From positions 110,266,830-110,330,829 of the forward strand of contig OZ020268.1 of assembly GCA_963971225.1 (NCBI GenBank): a stretch of DNA of 64,000 bases, written 5' to 3'. This DNA comes from Melieria omissa (Eukaryota > Arthropoda > Insecta > Diptera > Ulidiidae). The notes beneath the pieces are model-generated. The model ran no database searches and had not been told where the DNA came from. It saw only the letters and a program-made list of their open reading frames with translations. The translations under genes and the position numbers were made by a program. Numbering within the stretch: position 1 is the first letter of the stretch; each line of letters opens with the position of its first letter. This document shows positions 12,621 through 25,846 of this stretch, piece by piece.

Positions 12621-15470
12621 TATACTCATAATCCAACGCACTTAACAGCTGATCGGCGGCGACCGCCATATCATCATCGCCATCAATAAATAAAAATTCT
12701 TCACCAAATCGACGAAACATTCGTTGTTTTTTCGACTCTTTTGCACATACTTTCACTGTAATTCACGAAATTCCATTAGGAATTAAATATTTTAACATAA
12801 AAGACACAGCTAAAGAATTAACGACTGTAAATTGCTGAATAAAATAGTTTCCAAATCTATAAAAAGTTGACATTGCATATATGAAATGTTAATTTTCCGT
12901 TCTCTCTATCACTTTTCAGATTTATCTCGTTGCAGGTAAAATTTGCAGATCCCCTTTTCAACAATTGCTACCGAATTGGACAGAGTAAAATATCTGATGC
13001 TGCCTTAGAAATTGCGCACAACAGTACATTTCACACCGACCTTAGCACTGTCTTTTCTTCGCTATGCTAGCTGCTCAAAAGACGAAACCCTAAGTGTATG
13101 CTTCACTTTTCTGTTTAATCTACATAAATCAATTGTCGTTGGAGCTGTATGACAAGGAGCACCAACATGTCCAGTCAGGGAATCGGTAATATACACTTAA
13201 TACTGGTGACGGCTACATTTAATTTACAAAAATAACAGCGTATCAATAAAAAAGGAATGCTTAGCAGTTTTAATCGTGATATACATAAGTAGGCATATAA
13301 GTATTCATAATTTGTATGATAGACAGTAAAAACAAACTTTTCCACAACCATTCACATTAGCTTTGTTCAGATTCATTCCCAGTAAAAACAGGAAGAGCGT
13401 AAGAAGGAATTTGATAGAAATCCTCTAAAGAGAAGGATAGAGAGAAATCTAAATTAACAGAAAACCAGTACAAATAGAACTAAATTGTTCTCTATTTCAA
13501 TGAGTTTCAATAATTTCGGATATGGCACACGCATTTGCAAATACTTACAGTTACCAAAACTTCGTCAATATTCCCGTCCCCGGTCATATTTTATATGATA
13601 AATCACAACAAAATTTCTAAACACACAAAAAATGCTTTTTTATTTGACAGTTTAACACCTAATACTTTTTTCATTAGCTGAAAAATCTTGCAAGTAAAAA
13701 TTTTACCAGCAGAAACTTGCAGCTGCTCTCCCTCTGACGTTTCTGCACTTTTGTGTCTGCTAGGTCTTAAGTTTGTGAACGCTTTTCCAGTAAAAACTTG
13801 TAACAACTTGATTAATTTTTCTACTGTGTGTACTTTGCATGTTTCCTTCTCTTGACAATTGTTTTCTATCCGAAGTGGAAATTCAAACCATAAAGTTAAG
13901 TTTACGGCGAAGCGTAGTCGCGTCGCAACGCCACTGCTTTTGAAGCGAATCGTGTATCGAATCGCTAATAATTGAGTTTATTTGGTTTTATTTGCTTTTT
14001 AACAATGGTGAAGTGAACGACATGCGTGCTAAATTAAAGCGTTTGTTGTTTTTAAAAAGCAGTCGTTTTTGTATTTACTCCGAAATCCAAAGACCTTTAG
14101 GTAATATTTATAATATTTAAGGGTTGAAACAACAACAAACGCTCTTTTTACTAGCGATTCGCTAAACGAATTTAAAAACTTTGAAAAATTTTGCAGTTTT
14201 TCGTCGCTTGTAGTCGCCACATCGCTGCGTCATGAACACTTCCATATGTACGCAAGTAATTGATTGCTAGGAGCGATACTAATCAGGTCGCGCAACGCAA
14301 ATTCGCTTCACGTAAAACCCTATTAACTTTGTGCAACACATGTACCGTCAGCGCAAGCCTCCCTAAATAGCCTATTAACACTTTAAGCGCCCTACTACCG
14401 AACGCAATTACTGTTTCAGAAATATTCACCAAATCCTGAGGAAAACTCATTGGAAAGCGACTCTGAGTTCACGACTGAGCTCTCAAAATAACTGACAATA
14501 ACTATCAATCGACTTCACCAGTCTAACGCGAGGAACGCAAATGTCGCGACTGGACCACACATTGGACAATGGCGCACGGTGCAGCTACAGCTACCGCTTT
14601 GGATGACATGCAAATGTCGCTTATCTAAACCTACATGCATAATTTGGGGGTGACGCAACAACAACAACAACAACAACAACCAAAGAGTATAATGGGAAAC
14701 GGAGCTCTGCCATACACACCCATGCAAGAACAACAATTCAAACACAATCAGCAAATGAATAGGGAGTCAAAGTCAAAATCGGGTGTCACCAAATAATGAA
14801 AATTCCGTGTTTGTTGATTACTTGGTTTATTATTTGTTGGCGTGCATTGGTTTGTGCAATTGTGAGCAACAGTGCGAGTTAGAACAACAAAAAACAGGCA
14901 AAAATTCACATTCGCTTGGCAAAAGCGGTGGGTCTCACTACAGCAAACACAAAAACACAAGCTCAGACAATGGTACAACGAATGCTAAGCAACAATTGTA
15001 GAAGTATTTTTTTACAAATACCTTCAACTCGTCCACAGTTAATCATAACTTGTGATTATCAGAGAACTTTATAATGTTGATTTATTAAAAAGTATGTGGA
15101 AAGGGATTTGTATAGAAAGAAAAACGTATTTTAAATCAAGGAAATAGTATATTAGATAAGCATAAGTACTAAAGAACGGCACAAAGTATATTTCTTGCAA
15201 TTATTGTAATACGCTAAATAAGACTACCGGGCCACAATCAACGGCAGATAATATTCAAATATTTAGCCTAATATATATTCCTTCTGCATACGACGAGAGT
15301 ATTTCTGAACCAAATATCAACAAAAACCATACCAATATCTAAGCGAAAATTACTACTCAACGCAAACAGAAAAAATATTAACAAGCGATATACCGAATTT
15401 CACATTATCCGCCGTTTTTGCAGCCCTAGCAAAATTGCAATTCGTATGACATGAAGAAATGTGTACTCAC
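12621..15470. other. Non-coding stretch, probably intronic to SCaMC
   Basis: No coding exon was recognised. On the minus strand this lies directly downstream of the SCaMC exon ending at 15471, whose donor GTGAGT opens an intron, so it should be intron unless exons too diverged to see are present. It contains a (CAA)n run near 14657-14680. A block at about 13640-13775 resembles, in inverse orientation, the block at 36296-36390 (agcagctgcaagttt shared). Confidence 0.6.
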
Positions 15471-18378
15471 AGTAGAGTGCCGCCAAAATTTGATCAAATC
15501 ATGAATATCCGTCGATGGCGCCAATAGCAAAAAGTCGCGCCATTCGTTAAAGCTAATATTCAAACTGCCATCTTGGTCCATTCTGTTCAGTGAAAGAGAC
15601 AGAGAGAAGATAAGCGATTTAGCCAAGCAGAAATTACTAAGACTTATTTGTACTAACCTTGCGAGCAAGTTTTTCGCCTCCTCTTGGTCGACTTCTATAC
15701 CCAAATCCTTGAAAGCGTCTATCAACTCCTCCAAATCAACTTTACCTGTGGCGAAAGAAAGAAATCATAAATATGCATTCAAATCAACACAGTATACATT
15801 TTCTAAATCGTCGGCGAAATTCAATTACCATCTTTATTTTTGTCCAAGTGTGAAAATTGTAAGCGCAGATTCTTTTCATGCTCGCGCACATAAAAGACGA
15901 ATTCCGCCAGCCCCACATCCCCGCTCTGGTTCGTGTCCGAATGCTCCAGAAATTTCTGCAAAGTTTGACGCACCGTTGTTGTTATTCACACAGAGTTAAT
16001 TAAGGGGGCTTTCCCGTTTTTCGGTTTCAAAAAATGTTTTTTTTGTTTTTACAGAAATCGATTTATAAATACTATAACAATATGAAGCCAAAGTTTCATA
16101 ATGAAATATGCAATAGTTTTGAAGTTATAGCCAAAAATGTTTCGGCGCGCACAGCCTCGCGTACGCTCCGCGCGGTGAGTATTGTGCGTTTTTCTCGAAA
16201 CCATGTTTTTGTGACGTTTTTTACACTTTTTTCGGATCTAATGAACCGATTTGGATAAAACTGAATTTCACGTGTTCACAAATGAATTCTCTATCGCACA
16301 TCATAGGATTTTTTCAATATTGTGAAATTTCGATTTTTAACAACACTTTTAGTACCAAAATTTTGCAGAAAAATCGATGTTTTTTTTTCAAATTTGCGCC
16401 AAATTTCACCAAGTTGAAATTTTCAAAAATCCTATGATGTGCGATAACTAAAACTATGTAATTAATGAAAATGATGGTCAATTTAATTTCAGATAAACCG
16501 TACCCGAGAAAAGTGTAAAAAACTGGGAGTATGTTTTCCAAACAAGGCAACATAAGTACTTGGCAAGCCGGCGGCCATTTGTTTTTTTTTTTCCAAAAAA
16601 AAAATTTTTTTCAACTCACTATTGTAACAACAAACAAAATAAAAAGAATTACAACATTTTATCAAACTGTCTTTCCAAAATTAATTCTTGAAAAACACCT
16701 CATTTTTCGACGAAAAAACGGGAAAGCCCCCTTAACATTCACGACCAACTAAAATGTTTCCACCAATCCAAAGTTAATCGGCACTGATCTATTGGTTGTT
16801 TGGATGGATTTCTCAACTTCGAAATTCTAACTTTAAATATTTGCTACGGAAACCCACTGTACTTCGGAATTTAAGCTAATCCCGTTTCTTCTTAATCACT
16901 AAACACTACATTTTCCATTCTGATGTTTACACTCCGACTCTCAGACGTGACTGAACGCTTTATAGCACCTATCATCAATTCCATTCAATCAACATCTGCA
17001 CCATTTTTTTCTTTTATGATTAAACTAATAGTATATATATTTTTGTGGTCACTCGATACTACGACAGCAATCGAAATTAAACTTGCACTTGATGGGGTTT
17101 GGACTGTTTACATTTTGCATTCGCATTTTGTTCTCATTTTTGCTACTTCGAACTTAAATACCTATCGCTCAGACACAGCAACAAATATATCTACAAAATA
17201 AATAAATAGCTCAAGTAATCTCGTGCATATGTATAAGTGCGGCGACGTATGTATATACCAATGCGAGATGAACGCAATCAATCAAACGACAAGAGGAAAC
17301 CATAAAATTACAATGGATTGGCTCTTGCTCACTAATTAAACGCGGTCTAATGCAACAAACAACAAAAAAGAGGCCGTGGCTACTATTACGCGGCGAAGGC
17401 CAAAGACGCATCAAGCTGAGGATTCAATCAGCAAAGTGTAACCGTACCGGTTAGAAACACAAGCATACTCGTATACATATCTACATACATATGTACGTAT
17501 ACGTATTTAGTAGCGATTGAGATGACACCTCAATGGTGTTCATTAATAAATACTTCCGCTTGTGCACGTATACAGTGGACAGTGAGCAATGACGAATGGA
17601 TGTCACACCCCCTTTTTACACTTTTCTATTATTCATAATACTATATTTTACAGCGATATGAAGAATTTCGCGTTTTACATGGAATCGTGGAAATATGGAA
17701 ATTTTGAGCAATTTCAGTCGCTTTCTGTTAAGTAAGCACAAAAGTAAGTTACAAAAAGATTGCACCACTAACCAATTGAGATTTTTTAATGATTAATGAT
17801 TACAGTTGCCGTACTAATTAAGACAGGTGTATACCCACAGCACCTCTTTTCACGTTGGCTCTGTTCTTGTTTCCATAGTTAACGCTATTTACCTCTGCAT
17901 AGACGCTGGAAAGTCCAAACTCGCGCAGCGCTTCCGACAGATCGTGGATATCGATGCGGCCGTTACCATCGCGGTCTAGCTGCTTAAACAGCTTCTCTAG
18001 CCGCTCCTCGTCCTCCTGTGGCAGCTCCGTGGGTGTGTGCGTGGCGGCGATGGGGCTGCCGCCGGTAAGAAACTGCTGCAAGGATACGGTCGGTGAGCTG
18101 ATGTGCCCCGTGGAATTCACGTTTGTGCTCTTCAGCGGAAACTGCGGGCTGGCCGCCGATGGCTCTCCTGTATTCAGTACACTCTGAATGGGAATCAGTT
18201 TAGGATGCGGATTTGTGCCAGAAACAGTGCTCACATTCGACGGGGATGACGAAAATGATGATGAAGTATTGATGCTGCTGGGTGACGCTTGCTGCTGATG
18301 GGTTTTCTGTTGATGAAGTTGATGATTTTCCGTTACCTTGGCGCTCTTATTCTTCGGCAACTCTTCCGTATTAACCAT
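15471..18378 (-). CDS. SCaMC: Calcium-binding mitochondrial carrier SCaMC, N-terminal EF-hand exons (3' part outside the window)
   Basis: SCaMC proteins are Ca2+-regulated ATP-Mg/phosphate carriers of the mitochondrial inner membrane; the N-terminal EF-hand domain faces the intermembrane space. Coding exons, in transcript order, are 18378-17893, 15955-15829, 15745-15658 and 15582-15471. All have GT-AG borders, and the reading frame holds across the joins. Four EF-hands are visible: DRDGNGRIDIHDL, DTNQSGDVGLAEF, DKNKDGKVDLEEL and DQDGSLNISFNEW, followed by LLLAPSTDIHDLIKFWRHST, the link to the carrier domain. Before the first EF-hand is a Ser/Asn/Pro/Gln-rich segment of about 110 residues. The start at 18378 is the first in-frame ATG, but the frame stays open without ATG to about 18680, so an upstream coding exon is possible. 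The six-TM carrier domain is not found to the left and must lie beyond the window. Confidence 0.9.
16004..16731. mobile_element. TTAA-flanked foldback MITE in a SCaMC intron
   Basis: TTAA lies at 16000-16003 and 16732-16735. Terminal inverted repeats begin GGGGGCTTTCCCGTTTTT and continue as long imperfect arms; for example tatcgcacatcataggattt near 16292 pairs with the block at 16426-16446, and gttttttacactttt near 16217 pairs with 16508-16523. There is no coding capacity. TTAA duplication suggests mobilisation by a piggyBac-type (or other TTAA-targeting) transposase. It occupies the intron between the first two SCaMC coding exons. Confidence 0.85.
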
Positions 18379-21300
18379 TCTAGATAGATTCTTCCGTGTG
18401 TAACCAGCTGACCGGTGGTTACTGCCCGAGTAGCTTTTTAATTTTCTCACTTTTTGCAATTTCTCAGAGTACTTAGCCGCTGCTGGTTTGCTTTTGAATT
18501 TGCCCTGCGTTCGTCGCGCTTTTCGTGTGGTGTACTTTTGATTTTTGGGAAACGCTTGCTTGCGTTGGCTGTGACGACTTTCACGGATAATTTTGATGGT
18601 TTGTTGCTTGCTTTTTGACTTCGTTTTGGTTTTCAGTTGTGATTTTGATAGCTGAATGGCAGGTCGTCTGCGCGCTGTCTATGGCCTCATTTTGCCTGCG
18701 TGTTTCGTTTTCTTTTTTGTATTTCTATTACCCCTCTTTCGTTTGCCACTAGAAACCGAAGCAATTTCAGCACCTCTATGCGCCCGTGGCCAGGTAGTGT
18801 GCTCGATCTCCTGCTGTGCTACTGATCTGCGTTTGTTCGTGCAAGCAAAGCAAAACAGGGAGAAGGTTGTCACGTTTGCAGCTGCTTCACGGCTCGGTCA
18901 CCCACAATGTGTTCGGCTGGCCTGCGCTCTCCGATTCTTTGGATTTCACTTTCGCACTTTTTTATGTGTATTGCTCGTGTTCATCCAAGATCTAAAAATA
19001 AAAGCAATTTACTTGTTCTTACTTGGCAAATTTTAATTTAAAATAATGCGACAGAATATCTCCTAAACGATAATTTTTGCACACATTATCACTCATTTGT
19101 CTTTCATTTCATTTCACTGCATTCAAATGGCACTTTCTGGCAATATTCGTTAAAATTTCATGCATATACCTACAGTAGATCAACACACCTAAATATTTTG
19201 GAGCTATGAAGTCTTGATGCTCAGCGAGAAATTGCCACAAGCAGCATTACAAAAAATCACTTTAGAATTTCACATTCCAAAGTTTGAAGTTCTGCATTTC
19301 GCTTTGAACATTTTGAAAAAATATTTTCCGTACGTAAGTTTCTCTTTTCCGAAAAATATATTACGCACGGTGCCTGGCTACGGCCGCCAAATGAAAAGTT
19401 CTGTTGAATGTTATTGCATAAAAATTTTGTAAGCCTCTGAAAGGATTCAAACAAGAGCAATAGTACGTATTAAAAAAAAAAGTTTTGATAAACCAACATT
19501 TACTTGAAGTTGGTACTATTGTAAATGACCGTACAACTGGCATAAACTTGCCAAATTTCACTATGACATAATAAAGTGCGCTGGTTTTTTCTAACCTCTT
19601 GTTTTATACAATTCTCTTTTTATTCTCATATGCGTGCTTAGTTAGATAAGATATTCACACATTGCTATAAGTTTCGGAAAATCCATATACATAAGTTACA
19701 TGAGTTTGCAATGTCCAACTGATTGATCCAATCTTTTTTGAAATTTAAAACACACAATCCCCACTCACATTGTCCCCAGGTTGTAATGAACAGCCATTCC
19801 TGTCTCATTTTGATTTTATTTGAAACTTAGTACAGTAGTAATTTTTCAGTACAGTAGGGTTAGCTACTTATTATTTTAGATGTATTGGATTATTTTATGT
19901 AAAACTACATTAACATGTATTTCAATACTTTATAGACTTTCGCAAAGATGAAGAATTTCTCTTGTGCAATTACAATAATTTGTTCATCTAGCCCATTGTA
20001 CGAAAATGTCGAAAAGTCATCTGGTAAACATTTTTCGGGCTAATGAAGTTGTTATTAGCTGACTGACCAGCTGACAAGTGGCTAAAGCTTCACCGACACA
20101 CACGAGGCCGAACTTTCTTCTATCTTTCATATATTTTTCATATTGGCCGTGGCACAAATGCCACATGGGGTTTAAGGTGCAAATCGCAGATAAATTGGAG
20201 TTCAATGAAGTTTTTGTTACGATCTTCCTGCTGATGCAGAGGCAGCAGTTCAACCATGGTGGCTGACTTTCATTTAGTGTGCGGGCTGTGCGGTTGTTAT
20301 TCTTATTGCTTTGGCCGCGAAATTCGCATGAGCTCATCGGATGAAAATTTCATTAAAAAAAGAAAGTGTCACGGCGGAGTAAGAAGTTGCGGAATCTCAC
20401 GTGCGCAATGTAATGCAAGTACATTCCGTCCATGAACTTTGTCCAATATGGCAGAACCCTATGCAATTTCAGTTTCAAACCTTGCTGCCGTTTCCACCAT
20501 TCACAGCGAACAGCCAAAGCCTTTCCAATTGATTTTTCCTTGAGCTGACGCACACGCATATACTCACGCACACACATGCGAAACCCAGAGCCGCACGGCA
20601 ATCACGTACGTGCACTCTGCATATGAGACCTTAACCAACTGTTCTGCCTTGATTCCCCGCAAAGCCTTGAAAATTAGCACCGAAATTAGCAGGGCAGCGC
20701 CCTCATTGCCAACGCATCAGCGTCTACCAACCAAACAACGTGTACTTTGCAGACATTGTCCGCTTCACTGCCACTGCTAATTCCCTGCTCGACGCTACCA
20801 GAAATCGGCCGAAAAACTAATCAGCCAAGTTTTTAACACGCAGGCACACAACCACCAAAATGCACACATGCGGTAAACATTTTCCAGAGCAGCAGGAAGT
20901 CATTGCAGCCCGCCCGCCCATCTCTTATGCAGTTCTGCTGTGTGCTGGCCTACTAGAAGATTCTTTTTTTTTCACTCACAAATCTTTGCAAATCCTTCAG
21001 GCCACTCGTTTGATGCTCCGTCCACAGTGCCGCCTCGTTCAGTTCAAACACCGCACTTTTTTCTATCACTTTTCGTCGTATTCCAGTCACCGCGTAAATT
21101 TTCCGAACTAGAATATATTCGCACCCAATCTCAGATTTTCAATTTCACTTGGTTTTGCCAATTTGGCAGCTCACTGCTCCGCTCGCACTGCCTTTCGCTC
21201 GCTCTTCTGCATTCACTTTGCCTTCCGCTGCTATACGCAATGAAACTCACGTTGAATTGAATTTCTTTATTTTTTCGACTTTTTATTTTATTTTCTCCTT

Positions 21301-22453
21301 CGATTTGTCCAGTTTTCGTCGCTTTTCATATTTTCATTTGCTTTATGAGAAACTTCTTTGACGCTGTCATATGCAATGTTGCCAGATGTATAGATTCCGT
21401 TGTAGATTTTTACCAAATCTTTAACCATTTTTTATAATAATTATGTATGTACAATGTATTTCTAACGTAGTTTATAATAATACTTTCGAAGTATTTGGAG
21501 GAATCTAATATAATAGAAAAGAACAAAAAGAAAATAGATTAAAGCAAAATAGCACAGAATAGACTAGAATAATCTAGAATAAAACGATATAGAATAGTAG
21601 AACCTGACATTTTGTTCGCTTTTGTAAAGCCGATTTCAAATCCCAGAGAAAATAAATATTTGCAGGGGAAATTTTGGGTATATTGCCAACCGTTCTCTGG
21701 TGAAACGTTTATCTCAGTTCGGTAAGAGCACTGCAAATTCAAAGCAGATGAAGGATATCAAATCCATGATCAAATCGTTTAGTCAGAGGATGAAACTTCA
21801 CGTTTTGAAATCGGGACTTCATTGGATGAAAAATAAATTCCGTAAACGTACATCGGTGTCGACTAATCTACAGCCGAGTTGGGAATCAGAGTCTGGAGAA
21901 CGTTAGCGATAGGCTCCCATCCTGGATTGTTAAGTCAATGGTGGTAATGAAATATTCATTTAGTTCATTTTATAGTATTATACATACATATATTCGTTTA
22001 TTTATTGAATCAGTTATATTTTCTCATATTCCACGATTACGCATACATTTACATATATTTTTCATCATAAACTTAGGTTTTATAAAAATTTCACTATATC
22101 TCTTTGAATTGTTCCTCTCAAGTAGTTTTTGTGGGTTGGCTGCAGTTGCGGTCTGGAGTGGTAGTAGTTTTGATTTCAGTTACTTTAATCCGTAATTAAA
22201 ATGTTCACAGACACAAATATCAACATATTTACTGTTGGTTTCATCTCTTCTTTGTATGTATGTAATACTATTATCATATAATTCACACATGTAGTTTTAT
22301 CAAAAACACGAAATAATGGTATGTCACGAAACCTTCAAGTACATTTTAGACAAACATAAAAGCGTGTAAAATTATTAAACGGCTCAAGCAGTAGTAGAAT
22401 CGATAAACTTGAAGCAAAGTAAAGTTATGAATGAAACAAAAAGTTCCTCTTTC
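18379..22453. other. SCaMC upstream region and spacer to ArfGAP1
   Basis: No further coding gene was recognised in about 4 kb. The part next to 18379 should hold the SCaMC 5' UTR and promoter. On the other side lies the ArfGAP1 3' UTR; a possible polyadenylation signal for that minus-strand gene (tttatt on the plus strand) is near 21998-22005. CT/TTTC-rich runs near 18700-18760 and 21020-21340 produce long but featureless open frames. Confidence 0.5.
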
Positions 22454-24851
22454 TCAATTCATCAATAAGTCCCAGGCGGCGTCCTCGTCGTTGGCTTTAC
22501 CACTCTTGGTGATGTTTTTCGTTTTCACATTCTTCACGTCCAGACTATCGAAGCCTTCGCTTAGTTTTTGTGTGGTATTCTGTGCTTTCAGATTCTTGGG
22601 CGCCACTCTCGCATTGCTCACATTTTGATAAGAAGTCGTAGTCTGATAGCCTCCGCCACCGGTGCCGTTGCCGTTGCCGCTCATCTCAAAGCCAGTCCAA
22701 TCATTATCATCGGCGTTATTTAATTGATTGTGGTACGAGTTCGACTGCTGTAAATTAGCCTTGCTGGAATTTTCCACCCAGTCCCAGCCGCTGTCACCTG
22801 AACCGCCCTGGGTGCGGCTACGGACTAAGTTGCCGCCAACAGAATGTGAACGCTGATACGAGGCGTCCGTGCCGATGTCGTTGTAGCCACCACCACTGCC
22901 GGCACCACTACCCTGGCCATAGGCAGCGTTACTGCCGGCGAGATTGTTCCAGCCGCGTTTGCTTATGTCCGTCACCTGGCGAAATAGAGTTTCACGTTAC
23001 AAAATGCAATCACAGGTCACTACACACCTTTTAATAGAAGGACAAGCTTATTACACTACGAACCTTTGTAGCTACATCGGACACTTGGCTCTGTACGGTT
23101 TCTAACAAACCGCCTTCCTTAATCTAATATTGAAAAATAAAAACAATCATAACAAATATTAAACAAACAAAAATTTTAATTTTAAAAAATCACAAATAGA
23201 AAACAAAATCCATTCCTAAATGAGCTCCGAAGTGCAACCAGCTATTTGCAAAAGATTTTACGAAGTTCACAAATCGACGCAGAGACCCTCTGAACACAGA
23301 AAACGTTACCGGTCGAAACTTCTAATTTTATATATACAACAGATGTAAGACTCGCCTCATGTAGAAAACTTGTAGGTTACAGTGGTATAGAAAGATTAAA
23401 AATTTTTAATGCACAATCCCGTTAGTTAAATTCTGATGGCATTTTACTATATGCAAATAAGGCTCAAAGTGGGTCACAATCTGTGTTAAGTTCTATCTGA
23501 CTCGTGCTTCACCATCGCCATTCATCGCCATTTAAACTGCCGTTAGACAACTACAATCATAATTATCAAGCGAACGATAGCAAAGAGCGCGACGTCACTG
23601 CGTGTTACGCAGAACAAATGAGCTAAACAAACAAAAAAGCTTACGGGAAAAACTAGTCTATGTACGTGTTTGCTCAACATGCTGACGACCTTGACTGCGG
23701 TGGACTAGCGCTACAGATAAAGACTACGACTGGTCGCCTTTATATAGCTCAATTGAGACCAAGGCAGATAAAATAAACTCCTCATATGAATGCCCTTACC
23801 TTCGACGACGCCAGATTGACCGTGGTTACAGCCTTTTCCTTCGCCGTTACTGCTATTTTGGAAGCGCCAGCCGACAGTAGACTCCAGCCCTGACCAGCAA
23901 AAAGAGAAGGGTTAACTAAAGTTTTATACAACACACTCGCACTGCAGGTTCCTACCGAAGCAAGAGACGATAGTGTTGTGTCAAATATTTCTTGAGATTG
24001 TGTTTTCGCCGGCGGATCACGCGTGAAGCCGAAGCCCGCATATTTTCCACCTTGGTTTGGCGGCAAATGCCTAACAACAGAAGAGTAGGAAATAGCAAAA
24101 GCAGTGCAAAAGTCAAGGGTTTTAGCCGCTTGTGCACTTACTCTGGTCGCGAAGCATTTTCGCTTTGACGGCGCGCAAAGAAATCCTCCTTTTGATCCTT
24201 GAACTCCTGGGTGCCGAATTGCTGGTAGCTGGTGTCGCCATAGCCGCCCGTGCTATTACCACCACCATTCTGATAGCCACCGCTGTAGCCTTGCGAGCTG
24301 CACATCGAACCACTACTCCTGGAATGTGGCATCGAACTGGTGCCGCCACTACCCATGCTCAGCGAATTTGTGGCTGACAGCCGCTTCTGCGCCTCTTGTA
24401 AGTCCCACGATTTTCCCTGCGCCAGTGTGGCAATCTTATCGCGGTACAACGCCGCCGCCTTCGTATTGTAACGCTGCGCAATCGGAGCACGCTCGTTCCA
24501 ATCGGGCTGGTCCTCGAAGAACTCGCGTGCGTTTCGATTGCCACCCACCTTCATCTTCTCCAATTCAATGTCCTTCCACTTGTCCATGGTAACGGAGCGC
24601 ACGAACGACAGATGAACGCCGAGACCACGGTGCTTCCCCGAGCACTCCAAGCAAATCCAGATGCCATACGTTACAGACACCCACTGCGGGTTGTGTGTGC
24701 CGCACTCGAAACACTTCTGCAAAACGTTAAGAAAAACGCATGTTTAGTGGCTACGTTGTCAGGTAGTGACCTTCGGGCAGAAGCGACGGACCGAGTTGTC
24801 ATCCTGCGGCTTAAGTTCTTGCAACACGCGGCGCGTGCGAGGACTAGCCAT
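22454..24851 (-). CDS. ArfGAP1: ADP-ribosylation factor GTPase-activating protein 1 (ArfGAP1)
   Basis: It stimulates GTP hydrolysis by Arf1 on Golgi membranes during COPI coat turnover. Six coding exons, in transcript order: 24851-24792, 24716-24142, 24070-23956, 23889-23800, 23123-23064 and 22975-22454; 1422 nt, 473 residues. The first donor (GTCCGT) is weak but keeps the family sequence continuous. The start [10 protein letters not shown] is the family N-terminus. The zinc finger is CFEC...CLEC (CX2CX16CX2C) and the catalytic arginine lies in [15 protein letters not shown]. After the domain come [14 protein letters not shown], a Ser/Gly-rich region and [20 protein letters not shown], the type of amphipathic lipid-packing sensor helix that detects membrane curvature. 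The C-terminus carries Trp-rich motifs ([24 protein letters not shown]), typical coat-binding sequences. No lesion was seen. Confidence 0.95.
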
Positions 24852-25846
24852 GGCTCAGCGGGCGAGTGCAGCACTTGTGGGATATTTGTAACGTATTTAG
24901 TTTTTTTTCTCCCTTGTGCAATGTGGACACGATAGCAGGCTTTTCAATTACTTCAGCATACTTGGCCCAAACTGTGATCGTCTCTGCCGTCGTCGTTGCG
25001 CTTTGTTCGTCGTTAAATTTGCCAATCGCCAACGCTCAGCTGCGAATTCCAGCTTGTCAAATAGAGAGAGAAAGAGACAGAAAAAATTTGTTGACGTGTG
25101 ACGCAGTACTGTCAGCTTATGAAATTCTTCCCCCGGAGGACAATATTGCTGCTTCAACGGGAAAAGTTTAGTTTGCATATGAAACCTTGCAACACTGTCG
25201 GGTATCTTATTTTTCTAGCCAATAATACATAATTCGTAATTCTAGAAATCAGTGATAATTTAGTGATTTATGACTGATATATGACTGATTTATCGCTGCT
25301 AGAAATTGACCAGGCTGGGATACAACAAAAATTTGCGATTAGATGGAGGAATTTCGTGGGCATGGTTGGTTGCTCTGTAACTGACAGGTAGGTTATGCCT
25401 TTCATACTTGAATTAACAGCTTTTTTAATTCTTGCAAGAGTTGATGCTATTATGATAGCAAATGCGTAAGTAGTTTCTTTTATGTATTTGTTTTTAGATT
25501 AGGTGGTTGAATTACTTTTGTGAATGGTCTTAAATATTCCCATATTTCATTGAATATTTTCAGATTCCCTTTACCGCCACTACACTATATCTGTCATTAA
25601 CTTTCAGAAACGGATAAGGGGAAAAAGAAACCTCATCAAATGAAAAAAGTTCTTGGTAATGATGAACGCATTTTATTGTTTTTATAAACCTTAAATCTCT
25701 TTTCGGGCTCTCTGCATGTATGGGCACATACAACTCTTACTCAAACCGATGGCCCTTTGGTAGACCAATAAAAAGCGAAGAATCTCAAATGGTAATTCCG
25801 TTAATTCTGTTTATTTAAATAAAAAATTTCAGATCTACGCACACTG
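24852..25846. other. ArfGAP1 promoter side and POLR3E 3' side
   Basis: About 1 kb between two same-strand genes. It should contain the ArfGAP1 5' UTR and promoter. On the POLR3E side, tttatt at 25810-25815 is a minus-strand AATAAA about 30 bp beyond its stop codon. No gene was seen. Confidence 0.55.
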
